Shown: one piece after another, positions 21,148-32,500 of the stretch
Position numbering within the stretch: the first letter of the stretch is position 1
Layout: each line of letters starts with the position of its first letter
Assembly: GCA_002633005.1 (NCBI GenBank)
Contig: NMRA01000153.1
Span: 560,580-624,579 of the forward strand
Source of the DNA: Phoronis australis
Taxonomy: Eukaryota; Phoronida; Phoronidae
Length of the DNA stretch: 64,000 nt
Direction: 5' to 3'
Notes under the pieces: model-generated
Databases searched by the model: none
Seen by the model: the letters and a program-made list of their open reading frames with translations, nothing else
Told to the model about the DNA's origin: nothing
Program-made: the position numbers and the translations under genes

Positions 21148-21454
21148 CGATTGACTGTGGGTTTGTTTAAAAGGTAGCTATGCTTTGAGATTGTGCGTAG
21201 TTGGAAAGTGAACATTGTAATCCAGTAATTAATTTATTATATGATAAGCCCTAATTAGACAAGTGAAACCTGTTGTTAATTAAGTAATCAACTACAAAGA
21301 AGAATAACTACACTAGCGCCCTCTTTAAAGATTACTTCAATCAATCAACCAAAATAACCAAATGTCTTATCTGCTATCCAAGCTAGGACTCTCCAGTTGT
21401 TGGATGACCGTCCTGTTGGTGAATCTTCGAACTACACACACTGTGTAGCGACAG

Positions 21455-21595
21455 TGTACTTGCTGGTCACCGTCTCTGGTGATGCAACACTTGCAGGCAA
21501 TTTTCTTCTACCCGCGATTCTTTTTGCTGGTCACAGTCTCTGGCTGGTGACGCAACACTTCAGGTAGTATCTTACTACCCACGATGCAAGTGACA
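21455..21595. repeat. Local duplication, ~64-bp unit
   Basis: TTGCTGGTCACCGTCTCTGG and TTGCTGGTCACAGTCTCTGG start two copies that both continue to GCAACACTT and CTACCC(G/A)CGAT. Confidence 0.6.
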
Positions 21596-22904
21596 AGCTC
21601 TTAGTTAACTTCCTGTTCGTTAACCCTTGCCTTGCCAAGATCCTTTCTAGAATCTTCCACGAGATGGCTCTGTTGTACAATTTCCTCCGTACACTGTAGC
21701 AAGTCTTTATGCTTCAACTACATAGCGCATCTGAATTTCTTTTTGACTTAAGCCCATATTATAATATTCTACTTATTTAGTGATTAGTTAATAAAAACCA
21801 CATGATCATATCCAATCATATCATTGTCTGTTACAGTTTGTTCTCAGAATTTTCTAGAATCTCTTGAGTACTTTGACCCCAGAACCCAAAGTTGTAAACA
21901 CCATTTAAAATAGATTTTAACGTTAAAGTACATGTCAGCAAGTTTGACCCCATGATTTAAAAGTACATATGCACAAATTTTGGGGTACTTAAAATGGATC
22001 TATTCTTACTAATTACTTAATCAATATTTATTCTGACAAGCAGTGAACAGCATAGCGTCTTTGATATAAACCGGCAGAATCTGAGGTACGCAAACCCACC
22101 GGTTGCCGGGGGTGTCAACGTGGGATTCCTTTCATGTAGAAACAGGAGAAACTCACTTTAATCATATATTTATTTAGGGACTGCTCAAATTTGAACACAC
22201 AGGTCTGCATTTAACTTGAAATACTCTTGACATGTGATATAACACAGCTGCACTGACCCAATCCTCAAGTGCTAACATGAGCTCATACATAATAGGTTTA
22301 TTAACATCTAAATATTAAACACTAGGGTGTTACACTTTCTTGGTATCCCTGAAGTCTTTCGATTCTTTTCCAACCCACTTCCGAGGGTCGACATTATTAA
22401 GTCTGTACGCAATGGAGCACTCGCGTGACAGTGAACTCAGAAAGCCCCGTGCCCATAGAACTCCCCCCCCCTGTTGCAGTTACCAGGTCTGCTAATCGAT
22501 TAGGGGCATGTTGGACCGCGTGCCTGTCTCACAAAACTTGCTGAAAAGGTGTCGCATGTCTGCATTTTTGGTACACTCCTGACTGGGCACCTTGTCAATA
22601 TGAGTGACCCCCCTGGCGGTAGACCTAACCAAGCCAAGGGCTGAAAGCCATGTCGACTGGTTGGTTTTTAGATACACTTATAGAATCGTTCAAATGTCTA
22701 ACGTACGAGCGCCTGAAAGTGGCAAGTGCAGCACTGGAGGACGCTGTCTCACTGGACTCTGGGCAGCTCGTTCTTGCAAAATCGCTGACATTGCAGCAGC
22801 GATTTGATCCGCCGTGATTCAGCGCTCGTAGACACGTAACCCGTCAAGTATTTACATGAGCGCGCGTAACAGTGAGTTGTAAAACCGAACGACATTGGCT
22901 AAGA
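21596..22904. other. No gene recognised
   Basis: Includes a minus-strand stretch near 22340-22430 that could be a transposon ORF scrap, but without a diagnostic motif. Confidence 0.3.
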
Positions 22905-23012
22905 GTTAAAACTAAATTACGCGCTTAATTTTACGCTGTAAATAAATTACGCTCGTAATTTTAGGGCGTAATTAACGGCGTAATGTACATAATTACGCTC
23001 GTATTTTTCCGG
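22905..23012. repeat. Second ATTACGCTCGTAAT cluster
   Basis: AAATTACGCTCGTAATTTT and TAATTACGCTCGTATTTTT echo the motifs at 18040-18155. The spacing between the clusters is about 5 kb. Confidence 0.5.
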
Positions 23013-24308
23013 CCCCACTTTCCCTCCAACGGCCCATCATACTAAGCTGTCCCGCAACGCCGTCTTGACGGTTACGCCTATTTCCATGTCCTGTTGAGGC
23101 CTTTCGATTTTTGATAGGGTCGTTGCAGTTCATGCAACGTCTCTCCCCGTCCATGTTGATACCGAGCTGAATTGTTTCTAATGTATGTATATATTTTAAT
23201 TTGTAAGTCTGTATCATCGTGTTATCGTTGGTGTGCAAGCGCCGTGTAGTGGTTCAGTTCATTTTGTACGATATCTCAGCTAAATCTAAGTAGGAGATAC
23301 TCTCAGTACTCCGAGAGCGCTACGTACATTTTTAGGGATGCACTGGTATGCTGCCAATGCAGTACTTTATGGCGATTCGGAATGGCCAAATTCACGCTAC
23401 GTTGGTTGTCGTGCATGTAGAAAAATGGAACTGTACCAGTTCAGTTGCTTCCAGGATTTACGGTAACCATGTAGTTACAAGGGTCCAGTATGTTCGGATT
23501 ATCAGTTATTAGTTTTAAGTTGAAAGTTATGGTTATGTTACATTTGTGCTGCTCTGTAATTTACATGAATTATTATTACTCAGTTGATATGTAAATAAAT
23601 GTTTACTGTATTTAGTAAAAACAGTTTCTTTGATTTTAATTAGTCGAGCACAAAACTGCCAATACACAACACAGAGATGCTGAAAATTGTACATAAATAA
23701 TTCCCTCTCGTTTATCTAAGATACGCAACTTGTCATTGGCGGTAAAAGAATAAATATGTTATCGTTTCAGTCATTTTTTGTTCACAAAGAGCTCCAATAA
23801 GGTGCTCTGTCTGTCTGTTTTCTATATGTTGTGTATAGCTTGTAACAAAACAAGGAATCTGCGTTAATGCCTGCTGGTCAAGCGGCTTCAAAGTGACGGA
23901 CAAATTTTAACTTAAATTGTGTATTGCACATAAAAACGGCTTAGACCGAACGGAATCCGTTGACTGCGTCTCCGAAAAGATCTACTGTGGCCGCTAATAT
24001 TCCCTTCTGAAGTTTTCGATTTCGGCGTGGCCTTAGTATCACTATGTAGGACTTTTAAGCTGAGGCACCACCGCACTCCTTATAAGGCCCAAAAGTCTGC
24101 CAGAACAGACAATCCCAAAAGAGTTATTCGTGAGCTCCACCCCGACCATTAAGTAATCGTGAAATATCAAATGTGTTGACTAAATGCGGCTGTAAACCCG
24201 TGTTCTGTCCAAAACCCGAATTTTTTTTTAAACCACCCGCCGCTATGAAATTGATCTGTACATGTTCCTTGCTCTGGTAATGAGTGATAGCTGTGTTTGC
24301 AGAGAACT

Positions 24309-24543
24309 GGGGCCCGTTGCAAGAAAACTGACGTAGCTAAAACAAATCTTAAATTTAAGCCAATTTTAAGATAAAACTTAAATTTTCTCAAATCCATTTC
24401 AAGAAAGAGGTCTTAGGTTTGACTCAAGTTTTGCCTTAATTTGGCTATATTACCAGATATGAAAGTTTCAAAGTTTGGAAATTGAGACAAATCTTAGACT
24501 TAAGTTAATAATGAACTTAAGTCAGCTTCTTGGAACGGGCCCC
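24309..24543. mobile_element. MITE with GGGCCCGTT ends, CTG target duplication
   Basis: Left GGGCCCGTTGCAAGAAAACT, right (reverse complement) GGGCCCGTTCCAAGAAGCTG; the ends match over about 26 bp and the interior is rich in AAGTTTAAG-type words. CTG flanks both ends. A second copy in the opposite orientation is at 41409-41647 with CAG flanks. Non-coding, about 235 bp. Confidence 0.75.
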
Positions 24544-25757
24544 TGGTCGCTTGTTATTCGTTGATACTATGGTCGGCTCGTAAAATGACACGTTGTGTAT
24601 AGTAGAGGCTGATTTCAACCAATAACGAACTGACTTCTGTCGAAGCCCTGGAACCATTACCAATATGGTTAAGGTGGAATTTTAAACCAATTTCATAAAG
24701 TTAAGTGGTCAAAATCAAAAGTTAAGTTTTTGTACTGGAACAATTCAGGGTACGCTGTAATAGTTGTGAGACATGGATGTTCGCACAATCGTAACGGCGA
24801 CGGCAATTTCAAACACATGAGAAACGTTGCCCTCGTAAATACGCCACAACAAATTCTAAAATTTTGTTAACCCGGTCAAAATGGTTGTGAAAGCTTTCGC
24901 CGATATCGTGCAAAACAATAACAGCATTTTTGCCTTCTGTTTTTAAGCCAGTCTCAGTCATATCAAATATTTGATTTACTGATTTTATGTTGCATCACCT
25001 CCTAGAGCACCTCGCGGACATCAACTTCTTATTTGCATTTTTTGTGAAGAAAGTGAAGTGCAAAAGTGAAAAATGAACCATAAAATAACCAAAGCCATCT
25101 TGAAAATCATGTATGGTACAAAATACATGTTTATTCTCCTGGAGCTATTACTAGAGTATTGTTTTTGGACATTATCACTGAACTCGAAATTTACCGTACA
25201 ATTGTGCCTGGCAAAGTGAGATAGCAAGAAAAGCGAAACCCGGAGGTCACGTGGTTCACCAGGAAAGCGTACGGTCGTTTCAGTGTCTCGCAAATTTTTG
25301 CGAAAACTAAAGCAAAAGAACAACATAATCATGTTAAGAAATATTATTTATCGAAAAGCATCAAATAACTCGTGTAACGATTCAACTTCGCGCGTTTCAT
25401 TTATTTTGCCTGTTATGTGTTTTTACTGTAGCAATGGTTGGAGTTGGTATCATGTTTATGCTGTGCAGACGTTGCTGCCGGGATTGAACAAAAGACAAAT
25501 TATAAGAACTCTTGTGTTATAAATATCAAAACTATATTGTATCCATCGGAGAGCATTATACAAAATAATGGTTTCCAAAGATAGCCCATTAATATTACAA
25601 ATTTTGTAAAATATAGATATGGAATTGACTTTCAATTATTTTTAGCTGCGTACCACCAACTATACAATCATACACTCTGTCACATTGCCGCTAGAAGGAG
25701 TGGCACTGTGCATCCTTGAGGTGGAAACTGGATGAGCAAACTGAGTTATCTCCCGTA

Positions 25758-25763
25758 TTTATT
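25758..25763 (-). promoter_or_regulatory. Possible polyadenylation signal of the receptor gene
   Basis: AATAAA on the minus strand about 390 bases past the receptor stop codon. Position is plausible; not otherwise supported. Confidence 0.3.
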
Positions 25764-26154
25764 GACACTGTCGAAATATAATATTATGCTTAGTGACTGT
25801 TGTTACACAGCCTATGATATTTTAGCAATTGTAATCGTTGTGTGTCTACTTCTCAATGAAAGTGCACATGACAAATACAGGATGTCAAGAGGGGAGCCGT
25901 TAACACTTGTGTCACAAGGACAGGCGATCCGGACATCATCTAAAGTTTGCCTTTTAACGAGAACCAGGGGTCCATTTCTTAACCGGTATGAAACTCGTGA
26001 GAAAAGATAGTGAGATCAGATGCTTCGCTTTGATGCATGGTGACATCTCGAGAATGCTCGTCTTGTCTCGCTAAACTCGCAAGAAGCTAGCCTTACGGAA
26101 GGCAGCCCTGACTTGCTTTAATGGACCGTCGAAGGCACTGCATTAAGGATACTA

Positions 26155-26514
26155 TCAGTCATAATCGGGCTTATAACCGAACACAAACGCTACCAAACAG
26201 ATGCATACAATCATAAAAACAAGAAGAAAAAATCTGTCTAATACCATGGCCACTAGGTGCCAGTCTTCTTCTAGTTTCTCGTTGGCCTGGCGCTCTTGAC
26301 TGACCCCTAGCAACTTTTCAGTGTTCTGTGCTATCTGCTGGAGGTCACGATTTCTAAAATCCCTGACTTTCGTGTAACCATTATGGTGGCCATTTATAGC
26401 CTCTTCACATGTGAATATGTGTCTAGTAAACTGGATGTTGCCATTTTCGTGTGCTTTCTCGTTACTGTAGACCGACTCTGTGGAGGGGTGTCGTCTGCGT
26501 TGATAACCAGCTAC
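26155..26514 (-). CDS. nAChR last exon: cytoplasmic loop, MA helix, M4
   Basis: Acceptor TGTTCACAG, then [17 protein letters not shown], the end of the M3-M4 loop (short, roughly 130 residues in all), the amphipathic [20 protein letters not shown], and M4 [19 protein letters not shown], ending GYKPDYD and TGA/TAA-type stop at 26155. Confidence 0.9.
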   Translation of the reverse strand, partial: VAGYQRRRHPSTESVYSNEKAHENGNIQFTRHIFTCEEAINGHHNGYTKVRDFRNRDLQQIAQNTEKLLGVSQERQANEKLEEDWHLVAMVLDRFFLLVFMIVCICLVAFVFGYKPDYD

Positions 26515-29500
26515 CTGTGAACACGTAGAAGGTTGGCTAGTGCACACAATGATTTCAAAACGGAAACAGTTCTGATAATCCAACGTCCAAAATTTCATTT
26601 CTTTTCGTATTCGTCTGTTTCTCTGAAGCTGTTTATCGTATTTTTATGAAATTTGGTTAATAGCATTCTATTGAAACGATGACGTTTCTGTTTTCACCGG
26701 ATGGGTTCGACATCTTTTGCGCCATCTAGTGGCAATTCTTTTCTGTTTTTAGTCTATTTTTGGCAACCGCCCCTGTATCAAACAAACCGCTCCCTTGTGA
26801 AAATTAGCGCATATTATGTTCTTACCTAGGACCAATATTACTCCCAGGTTCTTACTGTGAAGAGGACGGTTGCTAACGACGATTTTCCGATGACTTCAAT
26901 TACTATGGCGCCTACTAGTGGCGGTTATGTTTTTGCGCCCATAGCCTCCTAGTGGCAATTTCATTTTTTCCGTTTTCCTCGATTTCTCAGAAGTTCCTTG
27001 ACGGATTTGTATGAAATTTGGTAAATAGCTTTGATAATACCAGTTTTCGAATGGATTTGACGTATTTTGCGCCATCCGTTGCTCTTGGTATTCGATTTCG
27101 CCACGTCTCGCTCCTCAGAGAGCTTTCATCTTTCGGTAACGCAAAAAGAATACTGTCACAGGAAGGAATGTAGTAAAACCGATTTTATGCGAGTAAAATA
27201 CCTAATTCAATTTTCCTTTTTTTAGTCAGCTAATCATGGCGAAATGCACCTTTAATACTACGCCATCTTGACATTTCGAGCAAACTTACTGCTTTGTAAG
27301 AAGTACAAGGCTCAGGCCATGTTGTCAACATTAGGAGAAAAAAACACGTTAAGCCACGTTGTACGGGGTCATTTCAATGGAATGTAGTTTACTTACTTTT
27401 CCCGATGTCCAAAAGCCGTAACTCTTCACCAACTTCTTCTTGAAGACGATAACCGCCAGACAGTAAGCCAGTTTTTTCAGCCAATCGGGCACTTCTCTTC
27501 CGTGTGTTCCGCGATAGTACACGCCCAGAATCAACACTGTCGCACTCGATGACGCCGCCACTAGCATGATGGCCACGGCAAAAATCCAACCTTAGACAAA
27601 AAGTAAGAGTTGAATTTCATTTGGTAACCACGTGGCAGAAAACATGAAATGCTAGACAGAGTCTTACCGGGTACCTAACCTGATAATCGGGTTCTTTGTC
27701 CCAAGGACAGTGTTGAGTGTATTCTAGCCGTGTAAGCTGATACACTGACTGTTGCATGTATACTAAGTCATCACGAGAAGCGAAAACGTAAGATCACGCA
27801 AGTCTTTGCGAGATATCGCCATGTGAATTACAAGCAAGGCACATGATCACACTAGTTTTACTATCGAGATTCTAGACACATCACGCTCGCGAAAACACAA
27901 GATCACGCAAGTCTGCTAGATATCACCATGCATTACAAGCAAAGCAACATGATAACACTAGCTTTACTCTCGAGATTCTTGCGTCTACGGAACTCGTGTA
28001 CCCCAGGCTGAGTGATCTCTTAAATGCATTTCTTTGAATGCCAACTTATGGGACCGTTAATTCGTTGATCGCCCGAACGTTCCATACAAAAACATTAGGA
28101 CATGGGCGGCGTAGCTCTGAAATTAGTGGGGTCTGTGTAGCTCACCCCACTGGCCAGCCCCCTATGATGCGCCGCCCATGTAGGACCGGGACTAAGAGTT
28201 CAGGGACAGTGAGTCCGAGCCTTTTTACACGGGATCCATTTCGGCCCATAGTTATAGTCCAAGAATGACCAATAAAAGAAGTACCCAGTCGCAAACTTAC
28301 CTATTAGCGGTATGGACTCCGAGCTGGCGGGCATGGACTCGGCTACGATTAGCATGAAGACAGTGAGCGACAGTAGAATAGTGATACTGAGTGACACCTT
28401 CTCTCCGGAAGCCGGCGGTAAGTAGAAGCCTACGATAGTTATGGCTGTGATGACGACACAAGGCAGAAGAAGATTGAATAAGTAGTACAGCGAGCGCCTC
28501 CGCATGACGATAGTGAAGTCCAAGGTTGGATACGGTTCTGTGCAGCATGCGTAGTAAGCCACATTTCTGAAAAAGACAAGTCTGCTTTCTGAGATTTTTC
28601 GACTACTTCTCTTCTGGGCTGGGAAAGATTTCTTTTCGGATGCAACTGAATATGTGAACCATCGCCTGCTACCTGGGGTGTGTTCAGCAGACGCGCAAAA
28701 ATCTCCAGAAAAAACAATGAATACCACACACTTTAAGAAGGCAAATCAGATGTATGACGTTTCAAACGTTGGATCAGATGTCCAGTTTTCCTTCTGATAG
28801 TGCGAGTGAAATTACTTTGCTTGCATTCCGAGGCGGATCAACCGTTATTTTGCCAATTGGAACATTGCCGTGGTTCACCTAGAGACAATAGGGGATCATA
28901 ACTTTGGCATATCAATGAGGGCATTTCCGTATAAATCCAGTAGGTATCTTCAATGAAAGTATTCGTCTGAGGAAATTGCGCTATACCCGGAACATCAGGA
29001 CTGAATTGCATGTGACCTTGGTAATATATTCATGCTATAGAAATAGACACCCAAGCAAAATATTTGCTTTCAACATATATAGTCATTTATTTTCAGCTAA
29101 ATTTCGCTTATGTTTGGCTTCATTTTTAGCAAATTCAAACCAACCGAGATTACACACCGCGAATTTATGTAAAAAGTAATTAATATCCAAGGAAAGAAAG
29201 GGTCATGGGCTCAAAAAAGAAAATTTCAGAAAATCTGAGCTTCTCTAGATTTTATTTGAATGTTTTGAGCTGAGTAACCACTGGTAATTTCAGCCAAAGC
29301 CAGAACTCGCCAGCTAAAAAACATACACCGTTTCATTCCACACTTATAATGTGACTTATAAAAACCGCATTCGATTCATTGTGCATTGTCATGTGCCAAA
29401 TGTGCGAGTTATTCGAGACGACTTCAACTACCGCACATGGCAAATCTTGGTCTGTCATTTTGACGACTTTCGATTTTCGATGCCTTTTGGTAATTTAAAA

Positions 29501-32500
29501 CATCATCTAACTTTCTTTAACGCTAGGGTACATTTGCCAAACCTGCACACCTACTTTCATAATCTATGGCCGATAGAATAAACGTCTTATATTTTACTTA
29601 CTTTGAAATATCACCTAGTATCCGTAACTTTTTGGAAATTGCTTTGCATTCTTTGAGTGTAAATCAAATATTTTTACAAATCACTGATATATCATTGACC
29701 AAGACAGTCCCTGTTATTTCGTTTTTGACCGTCAGAACATCTCGCGTACCCGTCGCGCCTGGTGCAGTGCTGTAGTGGTAAATTAAGAGGTAAGTAGGCG
29801 CCCAAAGCCCACCGTACCACTTTGAGCACTGAACGTAACTTACGATGCGTAGGCGCTACGTTCAAATGCCAAAAGGTGGTTGGCTGCGTCTACATGCGCC
29901 TACGCCCCACTACAGCACTGGCCTGGTGCCGGTAAGTTTCTTTGCGTACGCGCATGCAAAGTTTCAATTCACCAAGGGATTTGTCAGCGAGATAAGTTCG
30001 ACACTAGTTACAGGTATAAGGAGCATTTCAACTTCGAGATAGCTATTTTGATGCATTCAAAGAAATTGGTCAAAAATGTCATAGAAGCCTCAGGGTGGAT
30101 TCGAACTTGCTACACCTGTACTCGCAGACTAAGGCTCTGCTGGCAGACTTCTTAAGTTCTCTTGATAAGTGGTACAGAATTTTAAGTACAACTGCTAGTC
30201 ACTGGTTTTGATTTCAGCAAATGTTTGGTAGACAACTACGAAAAAATCCAACGGATTTTCTTTTTTTACAGCCGTAGTCAAAGCTATTAAAGTATATCCA
30301 ATCAAACAGTCAGCCGTAAAACCTATAATGTCCAACGGTCCCACCATCGAAGGCGACGCCGTTGCCAATCCCAGCACCAATGACAACAATGACAAAGACG
30401 ATGCAGTCGAACTCACAAGGTACACGACTCAAACAACGGAAGATGACGTCACCCGCTGGGTGTGTAGGCCTACTGTGCCAGCGACAATGACGATACAATG
30501 AATTCCCCCGACATCAATGATTCTAGTCGTATTAGTCAACTGTTCCACTATTGGCGGGACCAAAGAGAGACTGTTATGCTATTTGAAGATGCGTTCATCC
30601 GCCCCGCCACTCCGTCAAAATNTCAAAGAAATTGGTCAAAAATGTCATAGAAGCGTGATTGTAAACAACCGCACGCGTGCTCAAGTGTACATCAAGAGCG
30701 TCTGGTGGATTTACGAGCGCAAAACAATTCGCCCGCAAAACGTGTCTCTAAGAAAACGACTTCTTCAGCAACTTTAACTGCGTTTTAATAAGTACACATA
30801 TTTTGTTTCACATGCCGAGAATTTTGCTGTCGAATATACTTTTGGTCAACAAACCCTATATAAACCCAGTTACAAGTCTTTGAATATTGTGTAGCCCTGC
30901 AGGGTATCTGATGGCATGGCAAGCGTAAAAAAATTGAAACACATTTCCAAGTTCACGTCTGCACCTGAACACAACAGAAATGAAAGTGTTCGGAGGAGCG
31001 CCACTTGGCGAAATCGACTGAAGAAATAAAACCCACCACAGAGACAATGACGCCAAGGACGATCACGATCTGTACACATGAACACCCACATACTAGAACA
31101 CTCTGTACGGTAATACTGAGGACAACATCGAAGCGAATGAAAGCGCCAAAGACACCACGACCGAAGCATTGCGGGAACAGTGTAAACGCCTTCGACAATG
31201 ACGTTTAAAGTGACATTATCGTCGGGAAAAGTACTTTTAAATTTATTCGATCAGCCTCAGGGTGGATTCCAACTTGCTACACCTGTACTCGCAGACTAAG
31301 GCTCTGCTGGCAGACTTCTTAAGTTCTCTTGATAAATGGTACAGAATTTTAAGTACAACTGCTAGTCACTGGATTTGATTTCAGCAAATGTTTGGTAGAC
31401 AACTACGAAAAAATCCAACGGATTTTCTTTTTTTACAGCCGTAGTCAAAGCTATTAAAGTCCATCCAATCAAACAGTCAGCCGTAAAACCTATAATGTCC
31501 AACGGTCCCACCATCGAAGGCGACGCCGTTGCCAATCCCAGCACCAATGACAACAATGACAAAGACGATGCAGTCGAACTCACAAGGTACACGACTCAAA
31601 CAACGGAAGATGACGTCACCCGCTGGGTGTGTAGGCCTACTGTGCCAGCGACAATGACGATACAATGAATTCCCCCGACATCAATGATTCTAGTCGTATT
31701 AGTCAACTGTTCCACTATTGGCGGGACCAAAGAGAGACTGTTATGCTATTTGAAGATGCGTTCATCCGCCCCGCCACTCCGTCAAAATGTCCTGCTTTTT
31801 GAAATTGTCCCGCCTGTTACAAAAATGACGTGCTATCGTATATTACCGTTATTTCCCATGCGATATAGCCCTAATTTCCCGATGGATTAAAATGCTGTAG
31901 CGAAATATTCCGTTTGGCNTCCAGGTTGGACTCGAAAGACCGGCTATTTAACTCACGCAATGTCTACTTTCGCTTTGTTTATCGCAGTGAGCCTCGCTTT
32001 GGATCTTAATGGCCGCCGCGTGAATAGGGTCTATGGGCATTTAGTTGATGTTAGTACTTCGGGTTTCAAGTGTTCAGACATTGGGGCGTTTATTTCGAAA
32101 ATTGCAAGAGATGCAAATAGGTCGAACGCTGGAATACATCGTCAAGGTTTGAAATAGTCCATGATGAACAGATCAAATTTAGTTGCGCGTGTAAGTCTTT
32201 TGAATGGACTTGGTTGGCAACCTCAAGGGTCTTAGTGCCAACTGAGCTGCGAAACGAGATGCTGACATTGTAGAGGCTTACCAGCTCATTGACACAGCAG
32301 TTGACGAAGTGCAAGCGTTGGGAACAAACATCGAAGATATCTGGGTAGAATGGTTCCAAGAGGAGCAAACCATTGAATCCAATGTACAGATTCCTCGGCA
32401 GTCTAGACACCAGAAGGATAGGACTAACGTATGGGGATTAAAAAGTGTCTAGAGAGAAGTTTTCAATTCAATTTTTTTTTGCATAGTACACTTTAGGTCT

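Noticed and set aside
28200-28300. Extension of the receptor M1-M2 frame beyond 28301
   Set aside because: The GTAAGT donor and in-phase M3 exon at 27590 show this part is intron.
30087-30160. tRNA-like minus-strand segment with TTCGAATCC
   Set aside because: An anticodon-like stem can be drawn, but the T stem and acceptor do not pair and no box A is present; at best a SINE tail.
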